Assembly: GCA_011050525.1 (NCBI GenBank)
Contig: DRFO01000012.1
Span: forward strand, 1-64,000
Length of the DNA: 64,000 nucleotides
Direction of reading: 5' to 3'
Origin: Halopseudomonas xinjiangensis
GTDB taxonomy: Bacteria > Pseudomonadota > Gammaproteobacteria > Pseudomonadales > Pseudomonadaceae
Position numbers and translations under genes: made by a program. This document shows positions 25,277 to 33,469 of this stretch, one piece after another. How positions within the stretch are numbered: position 1 is the first letter of the stretch; every line of letters begins with the position of its first letter. Below the pieces are notes generated by a model. That model searched no databases. It was not told where the DNA came from and was given only the letters and a program-made list of their open reading frames with translations.

Positions 25277-27137
25277 GGTTGGTTTTTTCCCAATAGAAAG
25301 GTTTGTAGATGAGCTGCCAGAGTCCCTTGTAGGCGGCAATGGATTGCAGAATCCAGTAGAAAGGTACTGTCAGTGCATAGGGCGCCAGTCTGAAGTAATT
25401 TCGTTTGAACCCGGCCACCAGCGTCATGTAGATAAAAAAGCCATTGGCGAGTAGCAGGTTGAGAAGGCTGAGGTAGACCAGCGTCGGCGGAAAAACGGGA
25501 TCGAACGCCTGGGTGTCCAGCGCCAGCCAGATCGCGAACATCAGCCATAGCAGCGGAGCTGCCAGGGCGGTAAGTACGCCACCCCCGATAAAGAACTGAA
25601 ACCCCCAGAATCCGCGAAAACCGGTAGACCGGTAAAGGTGGACAGGGTCTCGCATATGCACCAGCCAGGTCTGCATGTAACCCTTGAACCACCTCGACCG
25701 CTGGCGAATCCAGTTGGGAATGCTGACATTAGCCTCTTCGAAGGTGGTGGAATTGACCACGCTTACGCGGTATCCCTGCTGAACCAGCCGAACACCCAGG
25801 TCAGCATCTTCGGTAACATTGTATGGGTCCCAGGCGTGCACGCTGCGCAGAACCTTGAGCCGAAAGTGATTGGACGTGCCGCCCAGAGGTATCGGAATGC
25901 GAAAGTGCTCCAGCGCCGGCAGGTAAAAGTCGAACCACAGCGTGTACTCAAGCGCGAACATGCGGGTGAGCCAGTTTTCATTGGCGTTGAAGTAATTGAG
26001 CCTGGCCTGGATGCAGGCCACATCCGAATCGGATTTTTGAAATGCCGCCACCACGCGCTTGAGCTGATTGGGCTCTGGCTTGTCTTCTGCGTCGTAGATG
26101 CAGACCAGCTCCCCACGGGCGAAGCGCAATGCGTAGTTGCACGCCTTGGGCTTGGTTCTGGGGCGGGACGGCGGTACTCGGATGATTTCGAAAATTGCCT
26201 CGAGACCCAGGCTTTTGGCTGCATCGATGGTTTCCTTGTCATCGGCTTCCAGCACCAGCTTCACATCCAGTTTCGAGGTCGGATAATCAAGCTTGCGTAT
26301 CGCGTTGACCAGAATGGGCAGGACCGCCGGCTCCTTGTACATGGGGATCAGCACCGTGTAGACCGGCAGATCCTCATCCCGCAACTGGGCTACGTCCTCG
26401 TCAGTTATCTTGATATCGATCTTGCGCCGTGAGCCGTACCACACCAGTATCCATTTCAGACCGAAGGTTGCGAGAAAGCCGAGGGTCACCAGAGCGTTCA
26501 CCCCAACCAGCGTACCTATGGGATTCACCGCGAGGGACAGCAACAGCAAGCTTGCCACGGCGTAGAAGGCAAGCATCTGGGACCGGGTTACCACCGTTCG
26601 GGCGGAATGTTCGGGGGCACGTCTTGCCAGGAGCGTCAATGCATCGCGTGTCAGCTGCACCTGCGCATCACGCTGCAAGGTCCAGAGAATGTCGAACTTG
26701 GCTGTTCCAACGAACAGAACGTCCTCTCCGTAGGTCTTGCGCGCCCACTCGAATACGTCGGGGCAAGGATCGGCCACCGCTACGATCAGCTGTCCGTTCT
26801 CCATTCGCCAGGGCAGTGCCAGGCGTTGGGCGTACTCCGAAATCAGGGCCGAATCGAGTCCTACTTCCGGCGGCTGCTTCATCAAGTCGACGAAGGTCAG
26901 CCCGAACTGTTTCGACAGCACGCGATAGAACCCCATCGCGCCCATCCAGCGATTGGCCAGAATGACGTCACCCAATCTGGATTTCCAGCGACGCTGAAGG
27001 ATCAATGCTGTCTGCAGTTGCTCTGGCGACAGGAACCCGCCATCCACCAGTTGCTGTCCGATGGCGGTGCGCGCTGCCTGGTTATTCGGCGTGCGACCTT
27101 CGGCCAGACCCGTGCTGGTGAGGGGCGGAGAACTCAA
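25224..27137 (-). CDS. MshEN-GT2 fusion: processive polysaccharide synthase
   Basis: 637 residues. Residues about 20-165 form a GspE/MshE N-terminal domain (QQLVDGGFLSPEQLQTALIL, then SRLGDVILANRWM and IVAVADP), a domain that binds cyclic di-GMP in MshE and NfrB. Two membrane helices (about 188-235) precede a GT2 domain with YTVLIPMYKEP, LVLEADD, the metal motif YDAED, TEDADLGVRL and QRSRWFKG, the four marks of processive cellulose/chitin/PNAG-like synthases. Two to three further helices end the protein. The start is TTG with a GGAG site. E. coli NfrB joins the same two domains in the opposite order. No PilZ domain is present, so MshEN is the likely c-di-GMP input. Confidence 0.9.
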   Translation of the reverse strand: MSSPPLTSTGLAEGRTPNNQAARTAIGQQLVDGGFLSPEQLQTALILQRRWKSRLGDVILANRWMGAMGFYRVLSKQFGLTFVDLMKQPPEVGLDSALISEYAQRLALPWRMENGQLIVAVADPCPDVFEWARKTYGEDVLFVGTAKFDILWTLQRDAQVQLTRDALTLLARRAPEHSARTVVTRSQMLAFYAVASLLLLSLAVNPIGTLVGVNALVTLGFLATFGLKWILVWYGSRRKIDIKITDEDVAQLRDEDLPVYTVLIPMYKEPAVLPILVNAIRKLDYPTSKLDVKLVLEADDKETIDAAKSLGLEAIFEIIRVPPSRPRTKPKACNYALRFARGELVCIYDAEDKPEPNQLKRVVAAFQKSDSDVACIQARLNYFNANENWLTRMFALEYTLWFDFYLPALEHFRIPIPLGGTSNHFRLKVLRSVHAWDPYNVTEDADLGVRLVQQGYRVSVVNSTTFEEANVSIPNWIRQRSRWFKGYMQTWLVHMRDPVHLYRSTGFRGFWGFQFFIGGGVLTALAAPLLWLMFAIWLALDTQAFDPVFPPTLVYLSLLNLLLANGFFIYMTLVAGFKRNYFRLAPYALTVPFYWILQSIAAYKGLWQLIYKPFYWEKTNHGISKHLAAERKAALKE

Positions 27138-27138
27138 A

Positions 27139-28023
27139 TCAGAATCTCCACCACGCCGCTATAAACGGGCCACCTGCCGCACCAGTGTTACGGCCCAGTA
27201 CCGGTTCGGTATAACCAGCCTGGAACTGGACTTCCGGGCTCATGCTGTACAACGCTGAAAGCGAAAGCTTGGTCAGATCGTAGTCGGTACTGTCGATAAA
27301 GCTCATGCGGTCCCAGTCGCTACCATTTCCAAGTCCTTCAATAACGTTGAGCTCGCCGATCAGCATCCACTTGGGGGTCAGGGCCACGCCGCTGGTGATG
27401 TCAACGCGGATCTCATCGGCGGCATCCCCTGACCGCAAACGCCATGCAGCGCCAGCATCGACATAAGCCGAGCGCGAGCCCAGCATGAAGCCACGACCGA
27501 CGCTATAGCGCATCTCAAAATCATTGCCACCCACACCCAGCGCAGGGGTATCGTCTTCGTCATAGGTTGGAATGCTGATCAGCGCCTGGACGGCACCGAC
27601 CCATTGCTGGTCCTCGCTCGGTGGATTCAGCTTATAGCGCAGACCGATTTCCTGATTGCCAAACCCGCTGTTGCTGCCACTGAAGGTGTCACTGTCGTAG
27701 CGAACCTTGTTGTAATAGAAGTTGCCGACAAAAGTCAGGTCAGAGGTGAGACCATGTTCTATGTACAGGTTCAACTGATCCTGACGGCTTTCGCCTCTGT
27801 CAGGAAACCGCGTGCGTTCGCTGGATTCGTCAAACACCGTTGCGTCATCGGTGTGGCTGAATTTCAGGATGGCCAGGGTTTCACCCGGTGCCTGCACCCA
27901 GGCATTGGCGAACACCGGCGTAGCCAGGGGCAGAGACAGCATCGTACCGGCCAGAGCCAGGCGCCAGCCATGGGATGCGAACTCGCGCACGGAAGATGAA
28001 CTATCTAAACGTTGATTTTTCAT
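27139..28023 (-). CDS. Outer-membrane beta-barrel protein (export pore candidate)
   Basis: 294 residues, beginning with a signal peptide (WRLALAGTMLSLPLATPVFA) and then alternating amphipathic strands ending in WWRF, the aromatic C-terminus expected for BAM-inserted barrels. The strand series (LNLYIEHGLTSDLTFVGNFY, IGLRYKL, EMRYSVGRGF, LSALYSM) resembles PF13557-type transporters. The ATG at 28023 overlaps the BcsB-like stop (ATGA), so that start is preferred over one 60 bases upstream. In the operon it probably replaces the BcsC barrel; no TPR domain is attached. Confidence 0.8.
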   Translation of the reverse strand: MKNQRLDSSSSVREFASHGWRLALAGTMLSLPLATPVFANAWVQAPGETLAILKFSHTDDATVFDESSERTRFPDRGESRQDQLNLYIEHGLTSDLTFVGNFYYNKVRYDSDTFSGSNSGFGNQEIGLRYKLNPPSEDQQWVGAVQALISIPTYDEDDTPALGVGGNDFEMRYSVGRGFMLGSRSAYVDAGAAWRLRSGDAADEIRVDITSGVALTPKWMLIGELNVIEGLGNGSDWDRMSFIDSTDYDLTKLSLSALYSMSPEVQFQAGYTEPVLGRNTGAAGGPFIAAWWRF

Positions 28024-30011
28024 TTGGAACTTTTCCTCAATCTGCGGACAACCGAGATGACCACAATCGTCAATACCACCCATGTCAGGGCAAAAAACCA
28101 GCCGCTGTACTTCGCCAGGCTGTCAAGCCAGTCAGCGTGATCCGGATAGTCAATGTCGAGCACCCTATCGTTCTGGGTATTCATCGCCACCAGCACGCCC
28201 TGGCCATCACCGAAAATCAGATCGCCCATGCTGTCTTCCAGGCCTGGGGGAACCACGGGCACGCCTGTACCCATGGTTCGCAGCCACAGGCCACGTTGCG
28301 AGCCATCACGCAATAGGCTGACAACACTGGTACCGGGCAGTTCACCCGAATCAAGCAGGACGGCATCCCGGTTGTCGCGAATCTGGATTCTTCCCTGCTC
28401 GAAGCTGATCGGGGTCCTGAATCCGGCCGGGGGCTGATCGCCAAGCCAGAGAAAGGGGCGCGTTTGTGCAGGTTGCATGGTATCGCTACCAAACTCGGCT
28501 ATGCGCGGGTCCAGGTTCAGCACATTACCCAGCGCGGCGAGAGCAGCGACCCATCCATGCGGCTGGGTAAAGGCTTCGGCGGGGAGATGGACGAAATAAG
28601 CCCCTGCCAGGCCGCGCCCGAACTCCATGACAGTCTCCGCCGCTCGGTCGGTAGACCGGGTCTCCACTACCGAGGAGTCGAGCAATTGAACGTAGCCGGA
28701 CCCCGGCGCAGCGGCGCAGTCAGCTTTTTCCTGGCGAGCCATCACTATGCGAAGAGCCTCCCCGGCAATAGATTCAGGCTCGCTCAGTTCAATCGATACC
28801 GACTGATGGCCGCCCTTGGCGGACAAAGTGGTGAGGCCACGAACGGTATTGTTTTGCAGTACATACAGAACCAGAGGGGCCTGATCGGAGCTTGGTGGTG
28901 TCATCAGATTCAGTCGCAATGCTGAAGCGACCTTGCCTGCCGGAAGAACGCTGGTATCCAGGGTCCACTCTACGGCATCGACAAAGGGCCGGGCCTCGGT
29001 GTCGAGCCCCAGCTCTGACAAGGGCAGGGTGTCCGTCGCAGAGCGGGTGAGGGGAGCGCTGAGGCTTTCAGCATAACCGTCCCGTGCAAGCAACAATTTC
29101 CAGGGGCTTGCCAGTGAATCGACATGGTAGGGCTCGGTAATCGCCAGTTGGACCGCCCCAGGCTGACCTCGGTTGGCGGCGACCAGACCCATGTCCTCAT
29201 CATCGGGCAGCAACAAGCCTGCTTCGGCGAGAATCTGACGAGGCGCGATAATGATGTCGCCCCCTTCCTCGGGGCGGGTATACCGGATCTGGTGGCCGAG
29301 CGCCTGAAGTTCGCGCGTCAGAAGCCAGGCCGCACGCACTGCTTCGGCGTTTGCCGGCGCCGCCAAAGCAATGCGCAATTCTTCGGGCAGCGTACTCAGA
29401 TACCCGCGAATACTGTCGCTGGGCTCATCGCTTATGCCATATACCACGGCAGTCGTTGGAAGAATCCGAACAAAATCCTGTTGGGTTCGTGGTGCTGCGC
29501 AGCGGTCCTGCCTGGTGCCGAACTGGCCGCGAATACGCACATTGAGATGAGCCTGGCCAATGTCTTCAGAGGTAAGTGGAATGGTCAGCAGGCTGCTCTG
29601 CGAGGAATTACCGGTCGGCTCTTCTGCACTGGCATCATCAACAGGCCTACCCGAAGAAAGGGCGCGTACTTCCCTCACCGTGCCGTTGAGTAACACCTGC
29701 ATGGATGAATCGGGCGCGATCAGAGGCGAGGCAGCATAGCGCAACACCAAGCGCGGATTGCTGACAGCGGTGTCCAGCGGCAGGGGCAACAGAAAGGAGA
29801 CGCTGCTTTCGGGGTCGGTTTGCTGCACCCCCTGGCTATAACCCAGATCAGCCAGTGAGCGTCTGCGTTCCTGTCTCTGGGGTTCATAAGCCTGGCTGGC
29901 TGGCGCCTCAAACTCGTCATTCGTCGTTGTTGTCTGGCTATGCGCCTGTCCGGTAACAAACGGCGCGCAAAGCACTAATAAAATCGGCATCCGGCCGAGA
30001 ATCGATCTCAT
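28020..30011 (-). CDS. BcsB-like periplasmic polysaccharide synthase subunit
   Basis: 663 residues with an N-terminal signal (ILGRMPILLVLCAPFVTGQA) and a C-terminal membrane helix (FFALTWVVLTIVVISVV followed by RRLRKSSK). The middle matches the cellulose synthase regulatory subunit B pattern: repeated carbohydrate-binding beta-sandwiches (LRYAASPLIAPDSSMQVLLN; LNVRIRGQFG) and flavodoxin-like modules. BcsB binds and guides the polymer through the periplasm beside the synthase. It is the first gene of the operon. The start at 30011 (ATG) is preferred to a TTG at 30050. BcsA, BcsC and BcsD equivalents are not of the cellulose type here, so the product is probably not cellulose. Confidence 0.85.
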   Translation of the reverse strand: MRSILGRMPILLVLCAPFVTGQAHSQTTTTNDEFEAPASQAYEPQRQERRRSLADLGYSQGVQQTDPESSVSFLLPLPLDTAVSNPRLVLRYAASPLIAPDSSMQVLLNGTVREVRALSSGRPVDDASAEEPTGNSSQSSLLTIPLTSEDIGQAHLNVRIRGQFGTRQDRCAAPRTQQDFVRILPTTAVVYGISDEPSDSIRGYLSTLPEELRIALAAPANAEAVRAAWLLTRELQALGHQIRYTRPEEGGDIIIAPRQILAEAGLLLPDDEDMGLVAANRGQPGAVQLAITEPYHVDSLASPWKLLLARDGYAESLSAPLTRSATDTLPLSELGLDTEARPFVDAVEWTLDTSVLPAGKVASALRLNLMTPPSSDQAPLVLYVLQNNTVRGLTTLSAKGGHQSVSIELSEPESIAGEALRIVMARQEKADCAAAPGSGYVQLLDSSVVETRSTDRAAETVMEFGRGLAGAYFVHLPAEAFTQPHGWVAALAALGNVLNLDPRIAEFGSDTMQPAQTRPFLWLGDQPPAGFRTPISFEQGRIQIRDNRDAVLLDSGELPGTSVVSLLRDGSQRGLWLRTMGTGVPVVPPGLEDSMGDLIFGDGQGVLVAMNTQNDRVLDIDYPDHADWLDSLAKYSGWFFALTWVVLTIVVISVVRRLRKSSK

Positions 30012-30438
30012 TGTAAGCTTGCCCTTAAGGGAAGCCCGTCCAATGGGCAAAGTCTGGGGACCGGTAGTTGGTTTTGACGGCAGTGAAAGTAGACGTTTTT
30101 AATCCCGGATACAACCATTTTGGTGGCTAAATAATATCTATTCAAACCATTAAAGGGGGGACATTTTTCTCACCGAATAGTTCAAAAAACAGCATTTTCT
30201 GTCTCTCTATAGCCATGAAGCCAGATGCCTGGCAATAAATTCTCAGTTGGTTTTCCCACTTTTTCATACACACTTTAAAATACCGAAAATGCTGTTATAG
30301 TCGCGTTCGTTATATAGAAGCCGTATTAAAGCACCATGCCATTATATCAGTAGCAGTTGGCCATCTAGTAGTTTGGCGGCGTCTCATGACAATCCGGCAC
30401 GGACTCTAGAAACATTAAATATTTAACTTATTTTCAAA
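30012..30438. promoter_or_regulatory. Divergent intergenic region with distant inverted repeat
   Basis: This 427-bp gene-free stretch is AT-rich compared with its flanks and separates the minus-strand synthase operon from the plus-strand nitroreductase-fold gene. AACAGCATTTTC (30188-30199) recurs inverted as GAAAATGCTGTT (30285-30296), 85 bases apart. That could be a pair of sites for a looping regulator, though no regulator is recognised. No small gene or RNA was found. Confidence 0.4.
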
Positions 30439-31545
30439 GTGAACACATTGAAAGAATTAGCGAAGAAACTCCTTAGCCGTGATCAGCTCGAAAAGCTGAA
30501 GGATTGGCGTAGCCGTTTTAACCTGTTCGGTTTAAGACTCTTAGCTGGCTCGAAAATGCTTCGTCGTTTTCATTTTGCTTTTTTCTCCTCGGCATTCGAC
30601 CGTGAAGCAAACGCCGTTGTGATGGGCAAATTGCTGCACGAACAGAATCAGGCAGGTGTTGAAACAACTAATTTCTTTCTCAGACGGGCAATTCATCGTT
30701 TGGAAAAGGGGCTTATCATGCAGCCGCGTCGTGGTGTGTTTGCTCTGGACTATATAGAAAAGGCGGTGGATTCCTATGCCCGCTCATTATCCGGGTGTGT
30801 TGCGCCTGATGAAATGAGCTGGGCTCACGACGTACTGGAGTCATTTTTCGAAACCACCGCTAGCCATCCGATAATCGACGCGCAACGGAAGAAGTTTGAC
30901 GCGCTGGAAAAACCCGCGTCACGACTGGAGAGCCTGCGTCGGCAGGGGGTTGGTCGGGTGCCTTTCACTGCCGGCACGACACCAAGCGTGTCGGTCGATG
31001 CTGACGCTTTCGCCGGGATGTGCAGAGAGCGTCGCTCGGTCAGGTGGTATCAGAACCGACCCGTGCCGCGAGACATCATTGACAGGGCGGTCGAGTTGGC
31101 GGTGCAGGCTCCCAGTGCCTGCAACAGGCAGCCCTACCGCTTCCTCATCTTCGATGATCCCGTTTCAGTTGCCAAAGTCTCGGAGTTGCCAATGGGAGTG
31201 GCCGGGTTCAGTGACAACTTTCCTGCCATGATTGCGATTGTGGGCCGCCTTCGCGCCTATCCTCACTCGCGTGATCGCCACGTTATCTATATAGACGGTG
31301 GGCTTGCGGCCATGTCTTTCATCTTTGCGCTGGAAACACTGGGCGTATCGTCCTGCTCGATCAACTGGCCCGATATTCCCGAACGGGAACTGGCCGCCAG
31401 TAAGTTACTGAAGCTTGAACCCGATGAACGCATTGTGATGTTCATCTCGATAGGCTACGCCGCCAGCGAGGGGTTGGTTCCTTATTCCCAGAAGCTGGCG
31501 CTGGAAGACGCGCGCGCCTACGGCGGGGCGGAACTGGCAGGATAG
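30439..31545 (+). CDS. Nitroreductase-fold protein with N-terminal extension
   Basis: 368 residues starting at GTG. The C-terminal half has the nitroreductase signature: RRSVRWYQNRPVPRD, AVQAPSACNRQPYRFLI for the FMN phosphate region, and a C-terminal EPDERIVMFISIGYA block. The first 160 residues, with no family recognised, are basic and helical (LKELAKKLLSRDQLEKLKDW). Many relatives sit in surface-polysaccharide gene clusters, and here it is followed by a polysaccharide pyruvyl transferase and faces an exopolysaccharide operon. Redox function in polymer or precursor modification is a guess from context. The upstream 427-bp spacer may carry its promoter. Confidence 0.8.
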   Translation: MNTLKELAKKLLSRDQLEKLKDWRSRFNLFGLRLLAGSKMLRRFHFAFFSSAFDREANAVVMGKLLHEQNQAGVETTNFFLRRAIHRLEKGLIMQPRRGVFALDYIEKAVDSYARSLSGCVAPDEMSWAHDVLESFFETTASHPIIDAQRKKFDALEKPASRLESLRRQGVGRVPFTAGTTPSVSVDADAFAGMCRERRSVRWYQNRPVPRDIIDRAVELAVQAPSACNRQPYRFLIFDDPVSVAKVSELPMGVAGFSDNFPAMIAIVGRLRAYPHSRDRHVIYIDGGLAAMSFIFALETLGVSSCSINWPDIPERELAASKLLKLEPDERIVMFISIGYAASEGLVPYSQKLALEDARAYGGAELAG

Positions 31546-31804
31546 TGGCTACTATTGGAGTTGCTTGCTAGCCTGCCTGTTTACAAATACTTTCAGAGTC
31601 TCGCTAGCCACCCCGGTAACCTTTTAACTACTGAACTGGCAATGACGTTGGAATAATTGGCAACACATCACGTTTTTCTCAGTAGAGGATAATTTGAATT
31701 GCTGTTGTCAGATGAAACCCAGGGCAGTGTTCGATATAGCTACGAAGAATCTTTGGAGCATGTCGTACAACTGCGATGGCCTGGTTAAACGAGGGGTTTG
31801 ATGG

Positions 31805-32953
31805 ATGTATGTAGAAGTCAGAAAAGCGGGTTTCGTTAATAAGGGTGCCGAGTTGATGCTGCGTGCGGTCCTCCAGCAGCTGTCCAGGGAATTCCCGGAC
31901 GCTAAAGCCGTCATGGAGCCGAGCCGCGAGTCTGGCCCATATCCGTATCAGGGCAGAGCGAAGCTGGGTCTTTATCAAAAAGCCTGGCTATGGCGCAAAG
32001 GCATTCCCTTTGGCGATCTGGCCGGACTTGTGCCGCCTCGAATTAGGGAGCAGTACGGGATTGTGTTGGATAAAGAGATCGACGTGGTGCTGGACGCGGC
32101 CGGTTTTGCCTACAGCGACCAGTGGGGTGCAGGCCTTTCCGAAGAATTGGCGCGTTCGGCAAGCAGATGGAAGAAGCGCGGCACCAAGGTGATACTGCTG
32201 CCCCAGGCGTTTGGCCCGTTTGGTGATCAGCGGAGCCGCGATGCAGTCAAATCATTCGTCGACAGTGCGGATCTGATTTTTGCCCGTGAGCCTATTTCCT
32301 ATGAGTATCTGACCGATGTGGTAGGAAAGGTCGAGCATGTCAAGCTGAGCCCTGATTTTACCAATCTGGTGCAGGGGATCGTGCCCGCTTATTTCAATCC
32401 TGAACTGCACCAGGTTTGCCTGGTGCCCAACTACCGGATGATGGACAAGACCAGTGATGCGGTAGCAAAAGGGTATGTTCCCTTTCTTCAACGTACGGCA
32501 AAAATTCTTCTCGAGCGTGGCGCCAAACCGTTTCTGCTGATCCATGAAGGCGAAAATGATTTGAAACTGGCTCAGCAGGTCTCCGAATCGGTCGGTGGCG
32601 TGCCTATTTTGCGGGAAGCCGATCCGTTGGCTATCAAGGGTATTCTCGGTGCGTGCAAAGGCACCGTCGGCAGCCGCTTTCACGGGCTGGTAAGTGCGCT
32701 GTCCCAGGGGGTGCCGTCACTCGCAACGGGATGGAGCCACAAATACCAGATGCTTTTTGCCGATTACGGTTTTGAAAAGGGCGTGCTGGATATCAACCTG
32801 TCCGATGAGGAATTGCGCAGCGCGCTGGATTACGTGACGGACCAGCAGATCATGCATGACTTGTCGCAACGCCTGCAATCGAAGTCCGACTCATTGAAAG
32901 CTCAATCGCAGGCCATGTGGGACGAGGTGTTTGCGCTGATGAGACAGAAATAA
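31805..32953 (+). CDS. Polysaccharide pyruvyl transferase family protein
   Basis: A 382-residue protein starting MYVEVRKAGFVNKGAELML, a typical N-terminus of CsaB/WcaK-type pyruvyl transferases, which add a pyruvate ketal from phosphoenolpyruvate to sugar residues. Characteristic blocks include LPQAFGPFGDQRSRDAVKSF, FAREPISYEYL and the C-terminal GSRFHGLVSALSQGVPS with the conserved RFH. It is a cytoplasmic GT-B-like enzyme. The 259-bp gap from the nitroreductase-fold gene shows no gene. With the neighbouring synthase operon it suggests an acidic, pyruvylated surface glycan, but separate pathways are possible. Confidence 0.88.
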   Translation: MYVEVRKAGFVNKGAELMLRAVLQQLSREFPDAKAVMEPSRESGPYPYQGRAKLGLYQKAWLWRKGIPFGDLAGLVPPRIREQYGIVLDKEIDVVLDAAGFAYSDQWGAGLSEELARSASRWKKRGTKVILLPQAFGPFGDQRSRDAVKSFVDSADLIFAREPISYEYLTDVVGKVEHVKLSPDFTNLVQGIVPAYFNPELHQVCLVPNYRMMDKTSDAVAKGYVPFLQRTAKILLERGAKPFLLIHEGENDLKLAQQVSESVGGVPILREADPLAIKGILGACKGTVGSRFHGLVSALSQGVPSLATGWSHKYQMLFADYGFEKGVLDINLSDEELRSALDYVTDQQIMHDLSQRLQSKSDSLKAQSQAMWDEVFALMRQK

Positions 32954-33040
32954 CAGGCTTCTATCTGCCACTGCGCCAAGGAGGGCGTTTTACCTATCCC
33001 CTAGGCTGTACCCCACTTCCCCGCACAGCTTTCTCGCTTA

Positions 33041-33056
33041 CTGTACGTCCGTACAG
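33041..33056. promoter_or_regulatory. LexA (SOS) box
   Basis: CTGTACGTCCGTACAG is a perfect CTGT-N8-ACAG palindrome, and TATAC follows it. It lies 78 bases upstream of yebG, which is SOS-induced in Enterobacteria. No terminator is seen between yebG and the next two repair-type genes, so all three may be LexA-controlled. Confidence 0.85.
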
Positions 33057-33133
33057 TATACTTGCCGCCGTCGCTGCCACCTGCGAAGGTGCAGCGCCTG
33101 TCAAAGAATTAAACTCAAGCCTGAGGTAAGAGC

Positions 33134-33397
33134 ATGGCCGTCGAGATTGTATATCGCAGTAGTAGAGACCCGGAGCAACTGTTCATGGATAAAGCCGAAG
33201 CCGACCGCCACGACAAAATGCTGGAACTTGCCGAGACGCTTGGCGATGTTCTTCAACAGGCCGTGCCGGAGCTTTCCGAGAAACTGGCCGAAGAAGTGAG
33301 CATCTACATGGCGCAGAATCGTGAGGTTTTCGCCAAGGCATTCAAAAGCAGCCCTGAAGCCCTGGCCTCATTGATGAGCGGTGATTCTGCAGCCTAA
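33134..33397 (+). CDS. yebG: YebG-family SOS-induced protein
   Basis: An 87-residue protein with the YebG pattern MAVEIVYRSSRDPEQLFM, then KAEADRHDKMLELAE and a helical C-terminus. YebG is a small DNA-damage-inducible protein of still unclear role. The LexA box at 33041-33056 upstream agrees with the name. It is the first gene of a plus-strand run ending in an SbcD-like nuclease and SMC-like ATPase. Confidence 0.9.
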   Translation: MAVEIVYRSSRDPEQLFMDKAEADRHDKMLELAETLGDVLQQAVPELSEKLAEEVSIYMAQNREVFAKAFKSSPEALASLMSGDSAA

Positions 33398-33469
33398 AGT
33401 CCGCAACGAAAGCCAAGGTCGATCTGCCGCGTTAGTATGGGCCCCAAGTCAAGGTGCTGAGGAGTCGAA

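Noticed and set aside
28020..30011. Cellulose (bcs) operon
   Set aside because: The BcsB-like protein alone suggests it, but there is no PilZ-containing BcsA, TPR-BcsC, BcsZ (GH8) or BcsD/Q; the synthase is of NfrB-like type.
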